Below are positions 8,126 to 16,579 of a DNA stretch of 64,000 nucleotides, piece after piece (within the stretch, counting starts at the first letter, position 1; the number at the start of each line of letters is the position of its first letter). The stretch covers positions 62,001 to 126,000 of the forward strand of contig JAUILN010000008.1 in NCBI GenBank assembly GCA_030432695.1, read 5' to 3'. A model generated the notes under the pieces. It did no database searches. It had not been told where the DNA came from and saw nothing but the letters and a program-made list of their open reading frames with translations. Both the position numbers and the translations under genes were made by a program. Origin of the DNA: a bacterium (GTDB taxonomy: Bacteria > Planctomycetota > UBA1135 > UBA2386).

Positions 8126-9502
8126 TCACGTTCCCGAGTCGGCCGGCTCGAAGAACCGCTCGACGATCAGGCCGACCACGTCTTCGAGGACCTGCCGGAC
8201 CCGCACTTCCAACGGACCGGCGCTGACCAGGCCGAAGGTGAACGCGACGTCGCCGTGCACCGCGACGTGCACGCCGTGCAGCCACCGCGCACCGAGCTGG
8301 ATCGACATCTGCCGTGCGCGGCCGTCGCCGAGTTCCATCTTGTCGGCGTGGTCGAAGGCGATCATCAGGCGGGTACCGGTGCTCTCCACCGCGTCGCCCT
8401 GCAACGATCCGTGGCTGGCGATCGTGAGTCCGTGGTGATCCATCACGAACGCGTGGTCGGCGTGCGCCACGCGCAGGCACCACTCGAGCAGTTCGTTCCA
8501 CGACCGGAAGCCGAAGCCCTCCTGCTCGCACAGCCGGGTGAGGATCTGGTCGCGGGCGCGGGACAGGAACGAGTCGCCACCACCGGCCTGCGGAGCCGGC
8601 GCGGCAACCGGGTCGTCGACGGCTTGTGCGTGCGCACCGCCGCGGAGGCTCGTGAACGCACCGACCCCGTCGTCCGGCGACTCCGCACCCAGCCGGTCGA
8701 GCAGCTGGCGGGCCCGCCCCGCACCATCCTCCGTCGACCCGGCAGCCTCGCCGAGCCGCGACTCCACCAGTCCGGCCAACGCATCGAAGCGGGCCACCAG
8801 ATCGCCGGGCGGCCGATCCAGCCAGGCCACCGGTCGCCGCTGGCGCACCGCCTCGAGGATCGCCGGGTGACGCGGCACGCTGACGTCGATGCCCCCCGCA
8901 CAGCCGAGCCACAGCGCCTTGAGCGTCTCGGGCTCCGGACCGGCCGACGGATCGATCAAGGTCGGCACGAAGCCGAGCAGGTCGAGGCGCGGATTGGCCG
9001 CCGCCCGCACCGACTCGATCCACGCCAGGGTTCGCCGCAGGGCTCGGGTTGCCATGGGCTCGGCCTGGACCGGCGCGAGGACGTGGTGCGCGATCTCCGC
9101 GGCGCGCGTCGCCACCGCGCCGAAACCGGACGGCAGGTCGAGCAGAATCACGTCGAAGCGCTCGCCGAGCAGGTCGACCAGATCGGGCAGGGCCGCGCTG
9201 CGTGCCAATGCGTCCTCGTAGGCGCGGTGGTCGCCGGCCTCGAGGCGCCCGCGCAGCAGCACGGCGAGGTGGTCCTCCCGCGTGCGCCGCAGCGCGCCGT
9301 TGATCGTCACCCGCTCGGCGAGGTAGTCGGCGAAACCGACGACTCCACGGCGTCCGAAGTACAGCTCGACGCCGCTCTGTGCATCGAGGTCGACCAGCAA
9401 CGTGCGTCGGCCCCGCGCCGCGAGCGCCACCGCGAGCTGCACCGCCAACGTGGTCTTGCCGATCCCACCCTTCGGTCCCGCGACCGCCAAGATCTCAGCC
9501 AT
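8126..9502 (-). CDS. ParA/MinD-type ATPase with C-terminal Roadblock/LC7-like domain
   Basis: 458 residues from the ATG at 9502 (SD AAGGAG about 9 bases upstream; an in-frame start at 9535 is possible). The N-terminus holds the deviant Walker A motif GPKGGIGKTT (9-18), then TLLVDLDAQSG and the Walker B-like VILLDLPSG, as in ParA/MinD/Soj ATPases that dimerise on ATP and position cargo or signalling complexes. Residues about 330-445 look like a Roadblock/LC7 fold: ADHAFVMDHHGLTIASHG, a central helix, then a strand pair ending VHGDVAFTFGLVS. Roadblock domains usually serve as dimerisation or GTPase-regulatory platforms. Last gene of the HK-Roadblock-ODP-RR-ParA operon; its start overlaps the response regulator stop by 8 bases. 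The ATPase assignment is firm; the C-terminal domain is recognised by pattern only. Confidence 0.88.
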   Translation of the reverse strand: MAEILAVAGPKGGIGKTTLAVQLAVALAARGRRTLLVDLDAQSGVELYFGRRGVVGFADYLAERVTINGALRRTREDHLAVLLRGRLEAGDHRAYEDALARSAALPDLVDLLGERFDVILLDLPSGFGAVATRAAEIAHHVLAPVQAEPMATRALRRTLAWIESVRAAANPRLDLLGFVPTLIDPSAGPEPETLKALWLGCAGGIDVSVPRHPAILEAVRQRRPVAWLDRPPGDLVARFDALAGLVESRLGEAAGSTEDGAGRARQLLDRLGAESPDDGVGAFTSLRGGAHAQAVDDPVAAPAPQAGGGDSFLSRARDQILTRLCEQEGFGFRSWNELLEWCLRVAHADHAFVMDHHGLTIASHGSLQGDAVESTGTRLMIAFDHADKMELGDGRARQMSIQLGARWLHGVHVAVHGDVAFTFGLVSAGPLEVRVRQVLEDVVGLIVERFFEPADSGT

Positions 9503-10535
9503 CTTCCCGATCTCCTTCAGGTGCCGAACCGCCACCGATTCCCATGGCCGCCAGCCGGGCCAGGTTCGCGGTCACCAGTCGGTCACCGGGTTTCCAACGA
9601 TCCGCGGCGAGGAACGCCTCGCGCGCCGCCACGAAGTCCCGGCCCAGCAGCGCATCCACGCCGCGGTCGCAGGCCTCCTGGAACTCCTGCTCGAGGTCGA
9701 CCTCCGGAGCCTCGGGAAGTTCGACATCGTCGAGCGGCACCTCGCCGAGCACCGCGTCGAGGGCGTCGCCGACCCTCGCGACCTCGGCACGCACCGACTC
9801 CACCGCGTCCGCCGCCTCGGCGTCGAGCTGGGCCGCGTGCTCGTCATCGAGCACCGCCGCCTCCAGCAACAACGCCTCGACCGACTGGCCGATCTGCGCG
9901 GCCTCGTCGAGCATGTCGACGGTCCGGCAGTCCACGGCCCCGCCCGACAGCACCAACCGCAGGAATGCTTCGCGACCGGTCCCCGCACGGTCCGCTGCCG
10001 ACCAGACCACACCGTCGCGCACGGCGATGTGGCCGATCTCGTGGTCGTCACGGCGGATCCGCAGCACCACCGAATGGGCACCGAGGCTGGCGAGCTGCAG
10101 GTAGTCCGCGACCCCGAACGGTGCGGCGCCGCCCGCACCCACCGGACCACGCGCCACCGGCCGTCGCAGGCGCTCGTCGACCAGGTTGCGCAGCTCCTCG
10201 AGACCGACCGGCTTGCTGAGCACGTCGATCCCGGGCCCGGTGGGGATCTCGCCGCGGAAGCTCGCGACGTGACCCGAGATGAACACCACCGGGGCAGCCA
10301 CCCCCCGCTTGACCAGCTCGCCGATCAGCTCGACGCCGGAGCGACCGGGCAGATCGAGGTCGGACAGGATCAGGTCGGGCGCGCGCTCGTCCACCAGGAG
10401 CAACGCCGCCTCGACTGCCCCCGCGTCGACCACCTGCAGCGACGGGTCCTTGCGCAGAGCGCGCACCATGTTGCGGCGCAGCTCCGGCTCGTCCTCGACG
10501 ATCAGCACGCGGTGCGTGTGGTTGGAGGTTCCCAT
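9495..10535 (-). CDS. Response regulator: REC + DUF4388 + helical C-terminus
   Basis: 346 residues. The receiver domain (about 8-125) has the acidic pocket VEDE (13-16), phosphoacceptor Asp59 in ILSDLDLPG, a Ser/Thr at FISG (about 86-88) and the conserved Lys in LSKP (108). Residues about 138-225 match DUF4388: YLQLASLGAHSVVLRI, IGHIAVRDGVVWSA, GREAFLRLVLSGG. This domain is common in signalling proteins of delta-proteobacteria and planctomycetes and is often linked with Roadblock and GTPase systems. The tail (about 285-335) is a TPR-like helical segment (GVDALLGRDFVAAREAFLAA). No DNA-binding domain, so output is probably protein-protein contact, plausibly with the Roadblock/ParA partners. It starts 25 bp after the ODP gene. 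Confidence 0.9.
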   Translation of the reverse strand: MGTSNHTHRVLIVEDEPELRRNMVRALRKDPSLQVVDAGAVEAALLLVDERAPDLILSDLDLPGRSGVELIGELVKRGVAAPVVFISGHVASFRGEIPTGPGIDVLSKPVGLEELRNLVDERLRRPVARGPVGAGGAAPFGVADYLQLASLGAHSVVLRIRRDDHEIGHIAVRDGVVWSAADRAGTGREAFLRLVLSGGAVDCRTVDMLDEAAQIGQSVEALLLEAAVLDDEHAAQLDAEAADAVESVRAEVARVGDALDAVLGEVPLDDVELPEAPEVDLEQEFQEACDRGVDALLGRDFVAAREAFLAADRWKPGDRLVTANLARLAAMGIGGGSAPEGDREDG

Positions 10536-10560
10536 CCCAGGTCCCGGTGGATCGCGCCGC

Positions 10561-11343
10561 TCAGCTCGCCCCGGCCCCGACCCGCTGCGGCAGCGCGAAG
10601 GTCTTGCCGATCAGCTCGATCCCGCACTGCAGGTCGTCGCACCAGGCCAGGAACTTCTCGACGCACTCGCGGCCGCGCATCACCGCACCGTGCTGCGGCG
10701 CCAGGACCTCCACGTCGAGCGTCCGCACCATCGCCACCCACGACTTCATCACCGCGTTGCAGGCGATGTAGCGCTCGTGGAAGCCGCGCATGAACTGCAG
10801 GTGCTCGTCGAAGTCCTCGGTGGTCACGGTTCCCGAGCCGATCGAGGCCCCGAGATCGCCGGTGTAGAGGATCTTCGAGATCGGGTCGTAGACCTGGAAG
10901 TTGCCCGGCGAGTGCATGAAGTGCGCGGGCACGATCGCCACCTCGGAGCCACCCAGCGGCAGCCACATGCCCTCGTCGGGGATCGGCTTCAGGCGATCGA
11001 TCACCAGCCGGTCGACGCCGAAGTGCGCGACGAAGCGGGTCCACAGCGCCGAGACCCACGCGTCGGCGTCGGTGGTCATCAACCAGCCGTTCACCGCCGC
11101 GACGATGTCGGGGTCCTGGTGCGACAGGAAGATGTGCTTCAGCGTCTTGCTGCCGAGGCAGGAACTCGTCTCGGAAAGCACCGGCGAATAGAGCTTGTGA
11201 CCACCGGGGTCGAGGATCATGCCCTCGCCGCCGTGGATGATCAGGTGCTGGTTGGTCTGGACCGCCGGGGAGTCGGGGTCGGAGAAGTCCTCGAGCAGGA
11301 TGTTGGTGTGCTCGCCGTCGTCGTAGAGCGTCGTGTTGGACAT
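10561..11343 (-). CDS. ODP-type diiron metallo-beta-lactamase-fold protein (putative oxygen/redox sensor)
   Basis: 260 residues, SD AAGGAG before the ATG at 11343. The fold is the MBL fold of flavodiiron proteins without flavodoxin or rubredoxin domains. Visible metal ligands: H75, D77 and D79 in LSHQDPDI (replacing the usual HxHxDH), H144 in AHFMHSPGNF, D163 in LYTGDLGAS and H218 in LAPQHGAVM. This set matches the diiron pocket of flavodiiron proteins and of ODP (oxygen-binding diiron protein) sensors described from spirochaete chemotaxis. The lack of an electron-transfer domain favours O2 or NO sensing over reduction. It sits between a Roadblock protein and a response regulator, so it probably feeds this signalling operon. 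An ordinary MBL hydrolase is less likely, given the HxDxD motif and the acidic ligands. Confidence 0.85.
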   Translation of the reverse strand: MSNTTLYDDGEHTNILLEDFSDPDSPAVQTNQHLIIHGGEGMILDPGGHKLYSPVLSETSSCLGSKTLKHIFLSHQDPDIVAAVNGWLMTTDADAWVSALWTRFVAHFGVDRLVIDRLKPIPDEGMWLPLGGSEVAIVPAHFMHSPGNFQVYDPISKILYTGDLGASIGSGTVTTEDFDEHLQFMRGFHERYIACNAVMKSWVAMVRTLDVEVLAPQHGAVMRGRECVEKFLAWCDDLQCGIELIGKTFALPQRVGAGAS

Positions 11344-11369
11344 CGATGAAACTCCTTCGGGCGGTGGAC

Positions 11370-11756
11370 TCAGAGCACCTTGCCGATCTCTTCGACGGCG
11401 CGGGACATGTCGAGGAAGATCAGCCCGAGGCGGGCCGAGGTGGTGGTGAGACAGATCAGCATGGTGCCCTCCGACGCGTGGACCATGACCGCGTAGCCGT
11501 CGCTACCCTTGATCAGCACCTGCTCGAGTTCGGCCAACTCGAGTTCGCGCGCGGCACGCGAACCGAGGCTGAGCAACGTCGCGCTCATGCCCGCGACGCG
11601 CATCTCCTCGATGTGCTGCGGCAGGGCCGACGCGATCATCAGGCCGTCCTCGGAGATCAGGGCGCTGGCCTCGACGTCGGGACTCTCGGTCTGCAGATTG
11701 CGGAGGATCCGGTTCAACGTCTCCGTGCGGGAGCGCGTGGTGGTCGCTGTGCTCAT
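11370..11756 (-). CDS. Roadblock/LC7 domain protein (MglB-like)
   Basis: 128 residues, essentially one Roadblock/LC7 domain: helix RTETLNRILRNLQTE, strand pair VEASALISEDGLMIASALP (about 28-46), a long helix (MSATLLSLGSRAARELE), strands QVLIKGSDGYAVMVHA and TMLICLTTTSARLGLIFLD, and a closing helix. Bacterial members dimerise and act as GTPase-activating or scaffold proteins for MglA-type small GTPases. No MglA gene is visible in the window, so the likely partners are the Roadblock-like tail of the ParA protein and the DUF4388 regulator of the same operon. The start overlaps the kinase stop by 4 bases (ATGA), indicating translational coupling. Confidence 0.92.
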   Translation of the reverse strand: MSTATTTRSRTETLNRILRNLQTESPDVEASALISEDGLMIASALPQHIEEMRVAGMSATLLSLGSRAARELELAELEQVLIKGSDGYAVMVHASEGTMLICLTTTSARLGLIFLDMSRAVEEIGKVL

Positions 11757-12862
11757 CGGCGATCTCTCGGTTCGCTGGGGTAGGGTTCGTCGTTCGGGTG
11801 GGACTGCGGGGACCGGGATGCACCCGATGCCCGGGACGCCCGAGCCAGTGGTAGGTGGACGGCGACCTCGGTGCCGCGACCGGCCTCCGAGCGGATGTCG
11901 AGGCGCCCGCCGATCGAACGGGCGAGTTCGCGACAGAGCGCGAGGCCGATCCCGCTGCCGCGGCTCCGCGTGGTGAAGAACAGCTCGGTGCAGCGCGCCA
12001 GCACCTCCGGCGTCATGCCGCAGCCGGTGTCCTCGATGGTGATGACCAGCTCCTGCTCACGGCGATCGAGGCGGGCACGCAGCAGGATCTCGTCGCCGGG
12101 CCGGCAGGCGGCCACCGCGTTGTTCAGCAGGTTGAAGACCAACGCACGCAGGCTGCCGGGCTCGACCGGCAGCAGCGGCAGGTCGGGCACCCGACAGCGC
12201 AGGCTCACGCCCTTGACCTCGATCCGCCGCCGCAACACCTGCGCCGCCTCGCGCAGGGACTGATCGACCGCGACGTTGCTGCTGCTCTGCAGCGAGCCAC
12301 CGACCGCGCCGAGCCCCTGCAAGCCGTTGGACATCCGCCGGATCTCGGTGAGGATCGCGTGCAGTTCCTTCTGCAGGCCCGCGTTGTCGGTCGACTCCTC
12401 GATCAGCAACTCGACGGCCGTGGAGATCGTCGCCAGCGGATTGCGCAACTCGTGCAGCACCGCCGGAACCACCTCACCCGCGGTCGCCAGGCGCAGCAGC
12501 CGGTCGCGCTCGGTGCGCAGCGCCGCGAGTTCACGGAGGTCCTGCACCACCACGAGGAAGCTCGACTCCCGGCCGCTGCGGAAGGTCTCGGACAGGCGCC
12601 CGATGCGGAGCCGCAGGCCGCCGAGGTCGACTTCGTGGCGTCCTGCGGCGGTGGCGACATCGTCGCTCCCCGACAGCTGCGGGAACCCCGGCAGCAACTC
12701 GCCGACCCGCTTCTCGACCACCGCGGCACGCGAGCGACCGAGCAGCTCGAGCGCGCGTTGGTTGGCGGCGAGGACGGTTCCCCACAGGTCGACGACGAGC
12801 GCCGACTCGGGGATCACGGACACGAGGTCCGCACCGGTCGTGGTGGTTCGGGTGGGCTCCAA
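11753..12862 (-). CDS. Soluble PAS-containing sensor histidine kinase
   Basis: 369 residues from a TTG at 12862 (a weak start; no ATG lies nearby in frame). No membrane segment, so it is cytosolic. A PAS-like domain spans about 14-112 (ALVVDLWGTVLAANQRALEL). The dimerisation helix carries His137 in HELRNPLATIS. The HATPase domain has the N-box LVFNLLNNAV (241-250), DTGCGM (278-283) and GSGIGLAL (302-309). The C-terminus after 340 is a low-complexity Ser/Pro/Arg tail. First gene of the five-gene operon; it likely phosphorylates Asp59 of the REC-DUF4388 regulator. A hairpin at 12975-12995 separates it from the preceding gene, so its promoter probably lies at about 12863-12974. Confidence 0.9.
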   Translation of the reverse strand: MEPTRTTTTGADLVSVIPESALVVDLWGTVLAANQRALELLGRSRAAVVEKRVGELLPGFPQLSGSDDVATAAGRHEVDLGGLRLRIGRLSETFRSGRESSFLVVVQDLRELAALRTERDRLLRLATAGEVVPAVLHELRNPLATISTAVELLIEESTDNAGLQKELHAILTEIRRMSNGLQGLGAVGGSLQSSSNVAVDQSLREAAQVLRRRIEVKGVSLRCRVPDLPLLPVEPGSLRALVFNLLNNAVAACRPGDEILLRARLDRREQELVITIEDTGCGMTPEVLARCTELFFTTRSRGSGIGLALCRELARSIGGRLDIRSEAGRGTEVAVHLPLARASRASGASRSPQSHPNDEPYPSEPRDRR

Positions 12863-12974
12863 CGTCGATCCGTTCCAGAGATGCGACGTGGGACGGATCG
12901 GCCTGCGGGGCCTCGGAGCTGTAGGGTTCGCTCGCGTCGGAGGATGACCTTCGTCGTGAGCTTCGAGGGGAATC

Positions 12975-12995
12975 CCGGAGGATCGCGCCCTCCGG
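12975..12995 (-). terminator. Hairpin between the secreted-protein gene and the kinase operon
   Basis: CCGGAGG (12975-12981) and CCTCCGG (12989-12995) form a perfect 7-bp stem with a 7-base loop, starting 11 bases after the stop codon at 13007 on the minus strand. No T-tract follows, which is common in GC-rich genomes. Position and perfect symmetry suggest transcription termination. Confidence 0.42.
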
Positions 12996-13006
12996 ACCCG
13001 CCGGGT

Positions 13007-14509
13007 TCAGAACACCGTCACGAAGTGCGCTGCGGTCAGCACGAAGCCCGGGCAGGCCGCCCCGACCGGCTGCAGCACGATCGCCTGGAGATCGATGGAC
13101 GAGCCTGCCAGCAGGGTGGGCAGCGTGATGTCGATCCGCGCCGTGCCGTCGCTCCTCAGCCGGAAGAACGGCGAGACGGTGCCGTCGAGGATCGGCGCGA
13201 GGGCACCGCCGACGTCGAGCTGGCCGGAGCAGCCGAGCGACAGACCCGACGCGAGGCGTTGGCCGAGGAACAGCACGAACGGCTGGTCGGCCGGACCGGC
13301 GAAGTCGAGGCGCATCGTGTCGTTCGACTGGATTCCGACCAGGTACGGACCGGGCTCGGATCCCGCCCCCACCGTGTTCACCAGCAGCGACGCCGCCGCC
13401 GTGTTGGGCTGGCCGAGACGGGCCGGCAGGACCTCGATCGGCAGCAGTTGACCCGCCGAGTTGGTGATGCGGATCGAGAACGGGTTGGTCGCGGTCGCGG
13501 GATCGACATCCAGAAACCACGTCGACCCGGCCTGACCAGCCGTGTCGTAGAACGCGCCGGTCACGCCGTCGCCGTTCGGCCGATTCACCTGCTGGTTCAG
13601 GCTGGTCCACCGCCAGGCGCCGCCCTCGTACTGTTCGTCGCTCTCGTAGCACTCGGCGTCGGAGAAGAACCGGGTCGCCGTCGTGAGCTGCGAGCGCCGT
13701 CCGCTGCCGTCGCCGTAGTCGATGTCGAGCGTCTGGATGTCGATCCGCTGGTCGGCGGTGATCGGCACCAGGAACGGGAACCGGGTGAACACCGCCGAAC
13801 TCCCGGGTCGACCCGCGTAGGTCAGTTCGTAGACCAACAAGCGGACCCCCCGGTTGTCGGTACGCCCCGGATCGCGGGACACCTGGATCTCGTAGCGGTT
13901 CCAATCGCCGCCGGAGGCACCGACCGCACCATCGACCACGAACTTGTAGACCCGCGTGGCGCCGAACGCGCCTCCCGGATTCGCGTCCATGTCGACCCCG
14001 ATCAGCGAGAAGTCGAGATTCCGCAGGTCCTCCGGCTGATCGCCGTCCAGGTCGTCCGGGTCATCGGTCCGCAGCGTGTCATCGCCGGGATCCGGATCGA
14101 TGTCGATCAGGGTGCCGGACCAGCTCGCAGGGTCCATCCCGGGCGCGACCTCGTCGCTGAGCAACGCCCCCGGGCCACCGTAGAGCCGATACTCGAACAC
14201 CGCACGCCCCCGCGCGTTCGGGTCGTAGTCACCGGTGCCAGTCTGGCTCCGCTGGCTGTTGTTGTCACCATCCCAGAGATGGATGAAGAAGTCGGGCGCG
14301 GCAGTGCCGTCGGCGACGGCTGCATCGACCACGAAGAAGTAGATGTTGTTGTGGTCGTCGTCGCCGCCGGTGTTGATGTCGTCCTGGATGCCGCGGCAGT
14401 GACTGACGAACGGCCCCGGCGGGAACATCTCCAGCTGGCCCTGGGTGGCCGCGGGCGCGGCGAGAAGCGCGGCGACGCACGCGCCGGAACAGGTGACTCT
14501 GCGATGCAT
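13007..14509 (-). CDS. Secreted protein of unknown function with Asp-rich calcium-like segments
   Basis: 500 residues from the ATG at 14509, which has SD GGAGG 6 bases upstream and begins a signal peptide (MHRRVTCSGACVAALLAA). The mature protein is beta-rich and acidic. Asp-rich stretches such as DIDPDPGDD and DDPDDLDGDQPEDL (about residues 115-140) may bind calcium. Four cysteines are spread along the chain. The C-terminal third (PFVLFLGQRLASGLSLGCSGQLDVG, then a repeat-like beta segment ending FVTVF) resembles C-terminal regions of large exported planctomycete proteins. I recognise no catalytic site. Monocistronic, divergent from ribokinase and separated from the kinase operon by a hairpin. 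Confidence 0.75.
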   Translation of the reverse strand: MHRRVTCSGACVAALLAAPAATQGQLEMFPPGPFVSHCRGIQDDINTGGDDDHNNIYFFVVDAAVADGTAAPDFFIHLWDGDNNSQRSQTGTGDYDPNARGRAVFEYRLYGGPGALLSDEVAPGMDPASWSGTLIDIDPDPGDDTLRTDDPDDLDGDQPEDLRNLDFSLIGVDMDANPGGAFGATRVYKFVVDGAVGASGGDWNRYEIQVSRDPGRTDNRGVRLLVYELTYAGRPGSSAVFTRFPFLVPITADQRIDIQTLDIDYGDGSGRRSQLTTATRFFSDAECYESDEQYEGGAWRWTSLNQQVNRPNGDGVTGAFYDTAGQAGSTWFLDVDPATATNPFSIRITNSAGQLLPIEVLPARLGQPNTAAASLLVNTVGAGSEPGPYLVGIQSNDTMRLDFAGPADQPFVLFLGQRLASGLSLGCSGQLDVGGALAPILDGTVSPFFRLRSDGTARIDITLPTLLAGSSIDLQAIVLQPVGAACPGFVLTAAHFVTVF

Positions 14510-14669
14510 GGGGATCCTCCGGGCGACAGCGGAATCGCCGGACGCGAGGCCCGCAAGGTCCCCCGACGAGTTCCACGCAGAAGTCGGAGACGGTCGGCAG
14601 TACCATGTCGAGCACCGTGCTCGAAACCCGACCTGCCCACCGCAATCACGCTCCGCGAGGAGTTCACCG

Positions 14670-15608
14670 ATGAGCTTCCTCTGCGTGATCGGTTCCCTGA
14701 ACGTCGATCTCGTGATCCAGGCGGAGCGCCTGCCGGCTCCCGGCGAGACGCTGCTCGGCGGGCCGTTCGCGACGTTTCGCGGCGGCAAGGGCGCCAACCA
14801 GGCGGTCGCGGCGGCGCGACTCGGTGCCGCGGTCACGATGATCGGCTGCGTCGGCGCCGACGACTTCGGGCGAGATCTTCGCGCCGGCTTGGTCGCGGAA
14901 CGCATCGAGACCCGGGTCCGTCGGGTCGCCGGCGTGTCGAGCGGCGTCGCGCTGATCACCGTGCTCGAGGGTGGCGAGAACACCATCGTGGTCGCGCCGG
15001 GGGCCAATGCCGCGTTGGGCATCGAGGACCTGGACCACGCCAACGCCGCGCTGAAGAAGTGCACCGCCGTGCTGCTGCAGCTGGAGATCGCCGACGAGGT
15101 GGTCACCGAGGCCGCGCGCCGGGCCCGCGCGCTCGGCAAGCTGGTGGTCCTCAATGCCGCCCCGGCGCGCACCCTCGATGACCGACTGCTCGCCCACGTC
15201 GACGCGCTGATCGTCAACCGCGGTGAGGCCCAGGCCATCGCCGGCGCCGGACCGACCGACGACGAGGGCCTGCTCGATCTGCTGCAGGCCCGCGGCGTGT
15301 CCCGCATCGTGCTGACGCGCAGCGCCGAGGGCGCGGTCGCGGTCGACGGCGCGGAGACCTACGAGCAGGCTGCGTTCCCGGTCGAAGCGGTCGATGCCGT
15401 CGGCGCCGGCGATGCCTTCGCCGCCGCCTTCACGATCGAGCTGGCGCGCGGTCACGGCTTCCCGACCGCGCTACGGGTCGCCGCCGCCGCCGGTGCCCTC
15501 GCGACCACCCGACCGGGCGCGCAGCCCTCCCTGCCGAGGCGTGCCGAGGTGCAGGCGCTGCTCGACCGTCACCCCGATACCGCTTCCTTCCAGCCGCACG
15601 AGCCCTGA
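14670..15608 (+). CDS. rbsK: Ribokinase (PfkB family)
   Basis: 312 residues from the ATG at 14670, preceded by GAGGAG. Phosphorylates D-ribose at O5 with ATP, feeding the pentose phosphate pathway; cytosolic. PfkB signature 1 is visible as FRGGKGANQAVAAARLG (about 37-53), the substrate-binding start as GSLNVDLV, and signature 2 as DAVGAGDAFAAAF (about 241-253), whose Asp247 is the catalytic base and GAGD the anion hole. NAAPART (about 163-169) and NRGEA are typical of ribokinases rather than fructokinases. Length is normal. It is followed after 14 bp by a proline iminopeptidase, probably in one transcript; no ribose transporter is nearby. Confidence 0.92.
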   Translation: MSFLCVIGSLNVDLVIQAERLPAPGETLLGGPFATFRGGKGANQAVAAARLGAAVTMIGCVGADDFGRDLRAGLVAERIETRVRRVAGVSSGVALITVLEGGENTIVVAPGANAALGIEDLDHANAALKKCTAVLLQLEIADEVVTEAARRARALGKLVVLNAAPARTLDDRLLAHVDALIVNRGEAQAIAGAGPTDDEGLLDLLQARGVSRIVLTRSAEGAVAVDGAETYEQAAFPVEAVDAVGAGDAFAAAFTIELARGHGFPTALRVAAAAGALATTRPGAQPSLPRRAEVQALLDRHPDTASFQPHEP

Positions 15609-15622
15609 AGAGCTCCGCACCC

Positions 15623-16579
15623 ATGACTGACGACCTCCGCACCCTCTATCCCCCGATCGAGCCGTTCGAGTCCGGCATGCTGAAGGTCTCCGACCTGCAC
15701 ACCATCTACTGGGAGCAGAGCGGCAATCCCGACGGCAAGCCGGTGGTGTTCCTGCACGGCGGGCCCGGCGGCGGCACCGATCCGAAGTACCGCCAGTACC
15801 ACGACCCGGCGAAGTACCGCATCGTGGTGTTCGCCCAGCGCGGCTGCGGCAAGAGCACGCCGTACGCGGAGCTGCGCGAGAACACCACCTGGGACCTGGT
15901 CGGCGACATCGAGAAGCTGCGCGAGCACCTCGGCATCGACCGCTGGCAGGTGTTCGGCGGCTCGTGGGGCAGCACGCTGGCGCTGAGCTACGCACAGACG
16001 CACCCTGACAAGGTCACCGAGCTGGTGCTGCGCGGCATCTTCATGCTGCGGCGCAGCGAGCTGGAGTGGTTCTACCAGGAGGGTGCGAGCCACATCTTCC
16101 CCGACGCCTGGGATCACTATCTCGCCGCGATCCCGGAGTCGGAGCACGGCGACCTGATGAGCGCCTACCACCGGCGACTGACCAGCGACGACCCCGACGT
16201 GCGGCGCAAGGCGGCGCGGGCCTGGTCGATCTGGGAGGGCAGCACCAGCTATCTGGAGCAGGACCTCGACCACATCGCGCACACCGGCGAGGACGAGTTC
16301 GCGGTGGCCTTCGCGCGCATCGAGTGCCACTACTTCGTCAACGCCGGCTTCTTCGAGGTCGACGGCCAGCTGCTGCGCGACATCGACAGGGTCCGTCACA
16401 TCCCCTGCGTCATCGTGCAGGGCCGCTACGACGTGGTCTGCCCGATGCGCTCGGCCTGGGACCTGCACCAGGCCTGGCCGGAGTCGGAGCTGAAGGTGGT
16501 GACGCGGTCGGGGCACTCCGCCAACGAGGTCGGGATCATCGACCAGCTGGTGCGGGCGACGGATCGGTTCCGTGGCTGA
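15623..16579 (+). CDS. pip: Proline iminopeptidase (alpha/beta hydrolase)
   Basis: 318 residues. Removes N-terminal proline from peptides (family S33); cytosolic. The N-terminus LYPPIEPFESGMLKVSD and the oxyanion motif HGGPGGG (45-51) are diagnostic, followed by DQRGCGKS in the form FAQRGCGKSTP and the nucleophile elbow GGSWGS (112-117, Ser114). The catalytic Asp lies in VQGRYDVVCP (about 270) and the His in TRSGHSANE (about 297). Length is as expected. The stop overlaps the GTG start of the following sulfatase gene by 8 bases, so the two are probably expressed together after ribokinase. Confidence 0.95.
   Translation: MTDDLRTLYPPIEPFESGMLKVSDLHTIYWEQSGNPDGKPVVFLHGGPGGGTDPKYRQYHDPAKYRIVVFAQRGCGKSTPYAELRENTTWDLVGDIEKLREHLGIDRWQVFGGSWGSTLALSYAQTHPDKVTELVLRGIFMLRRSELEWFYQEGASHIFPDAWDHYLAAIPESEHGDLMSAYHRRLTSDDPDVRRKAARAWSIWEGSTSYLEQDLDHIAHTGEDEFAVAFARIECHYFVNAGFFEVDGQLLRDIDRVRHIPCVIVQGRYDVVCPMRSAWDLHQAWPESELKVVTRSGHSANEVGIIDQLVRATDRFRG

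Noticed and set aside
11855..15181. Very long open frame on the plus strand opposite the kinase and secreted-protein genes
   Set aside because: An antisense shadow caused by high third-position GC; the protein is Arg/Gln/His-rich without domains, and the minus strand carries clear families.
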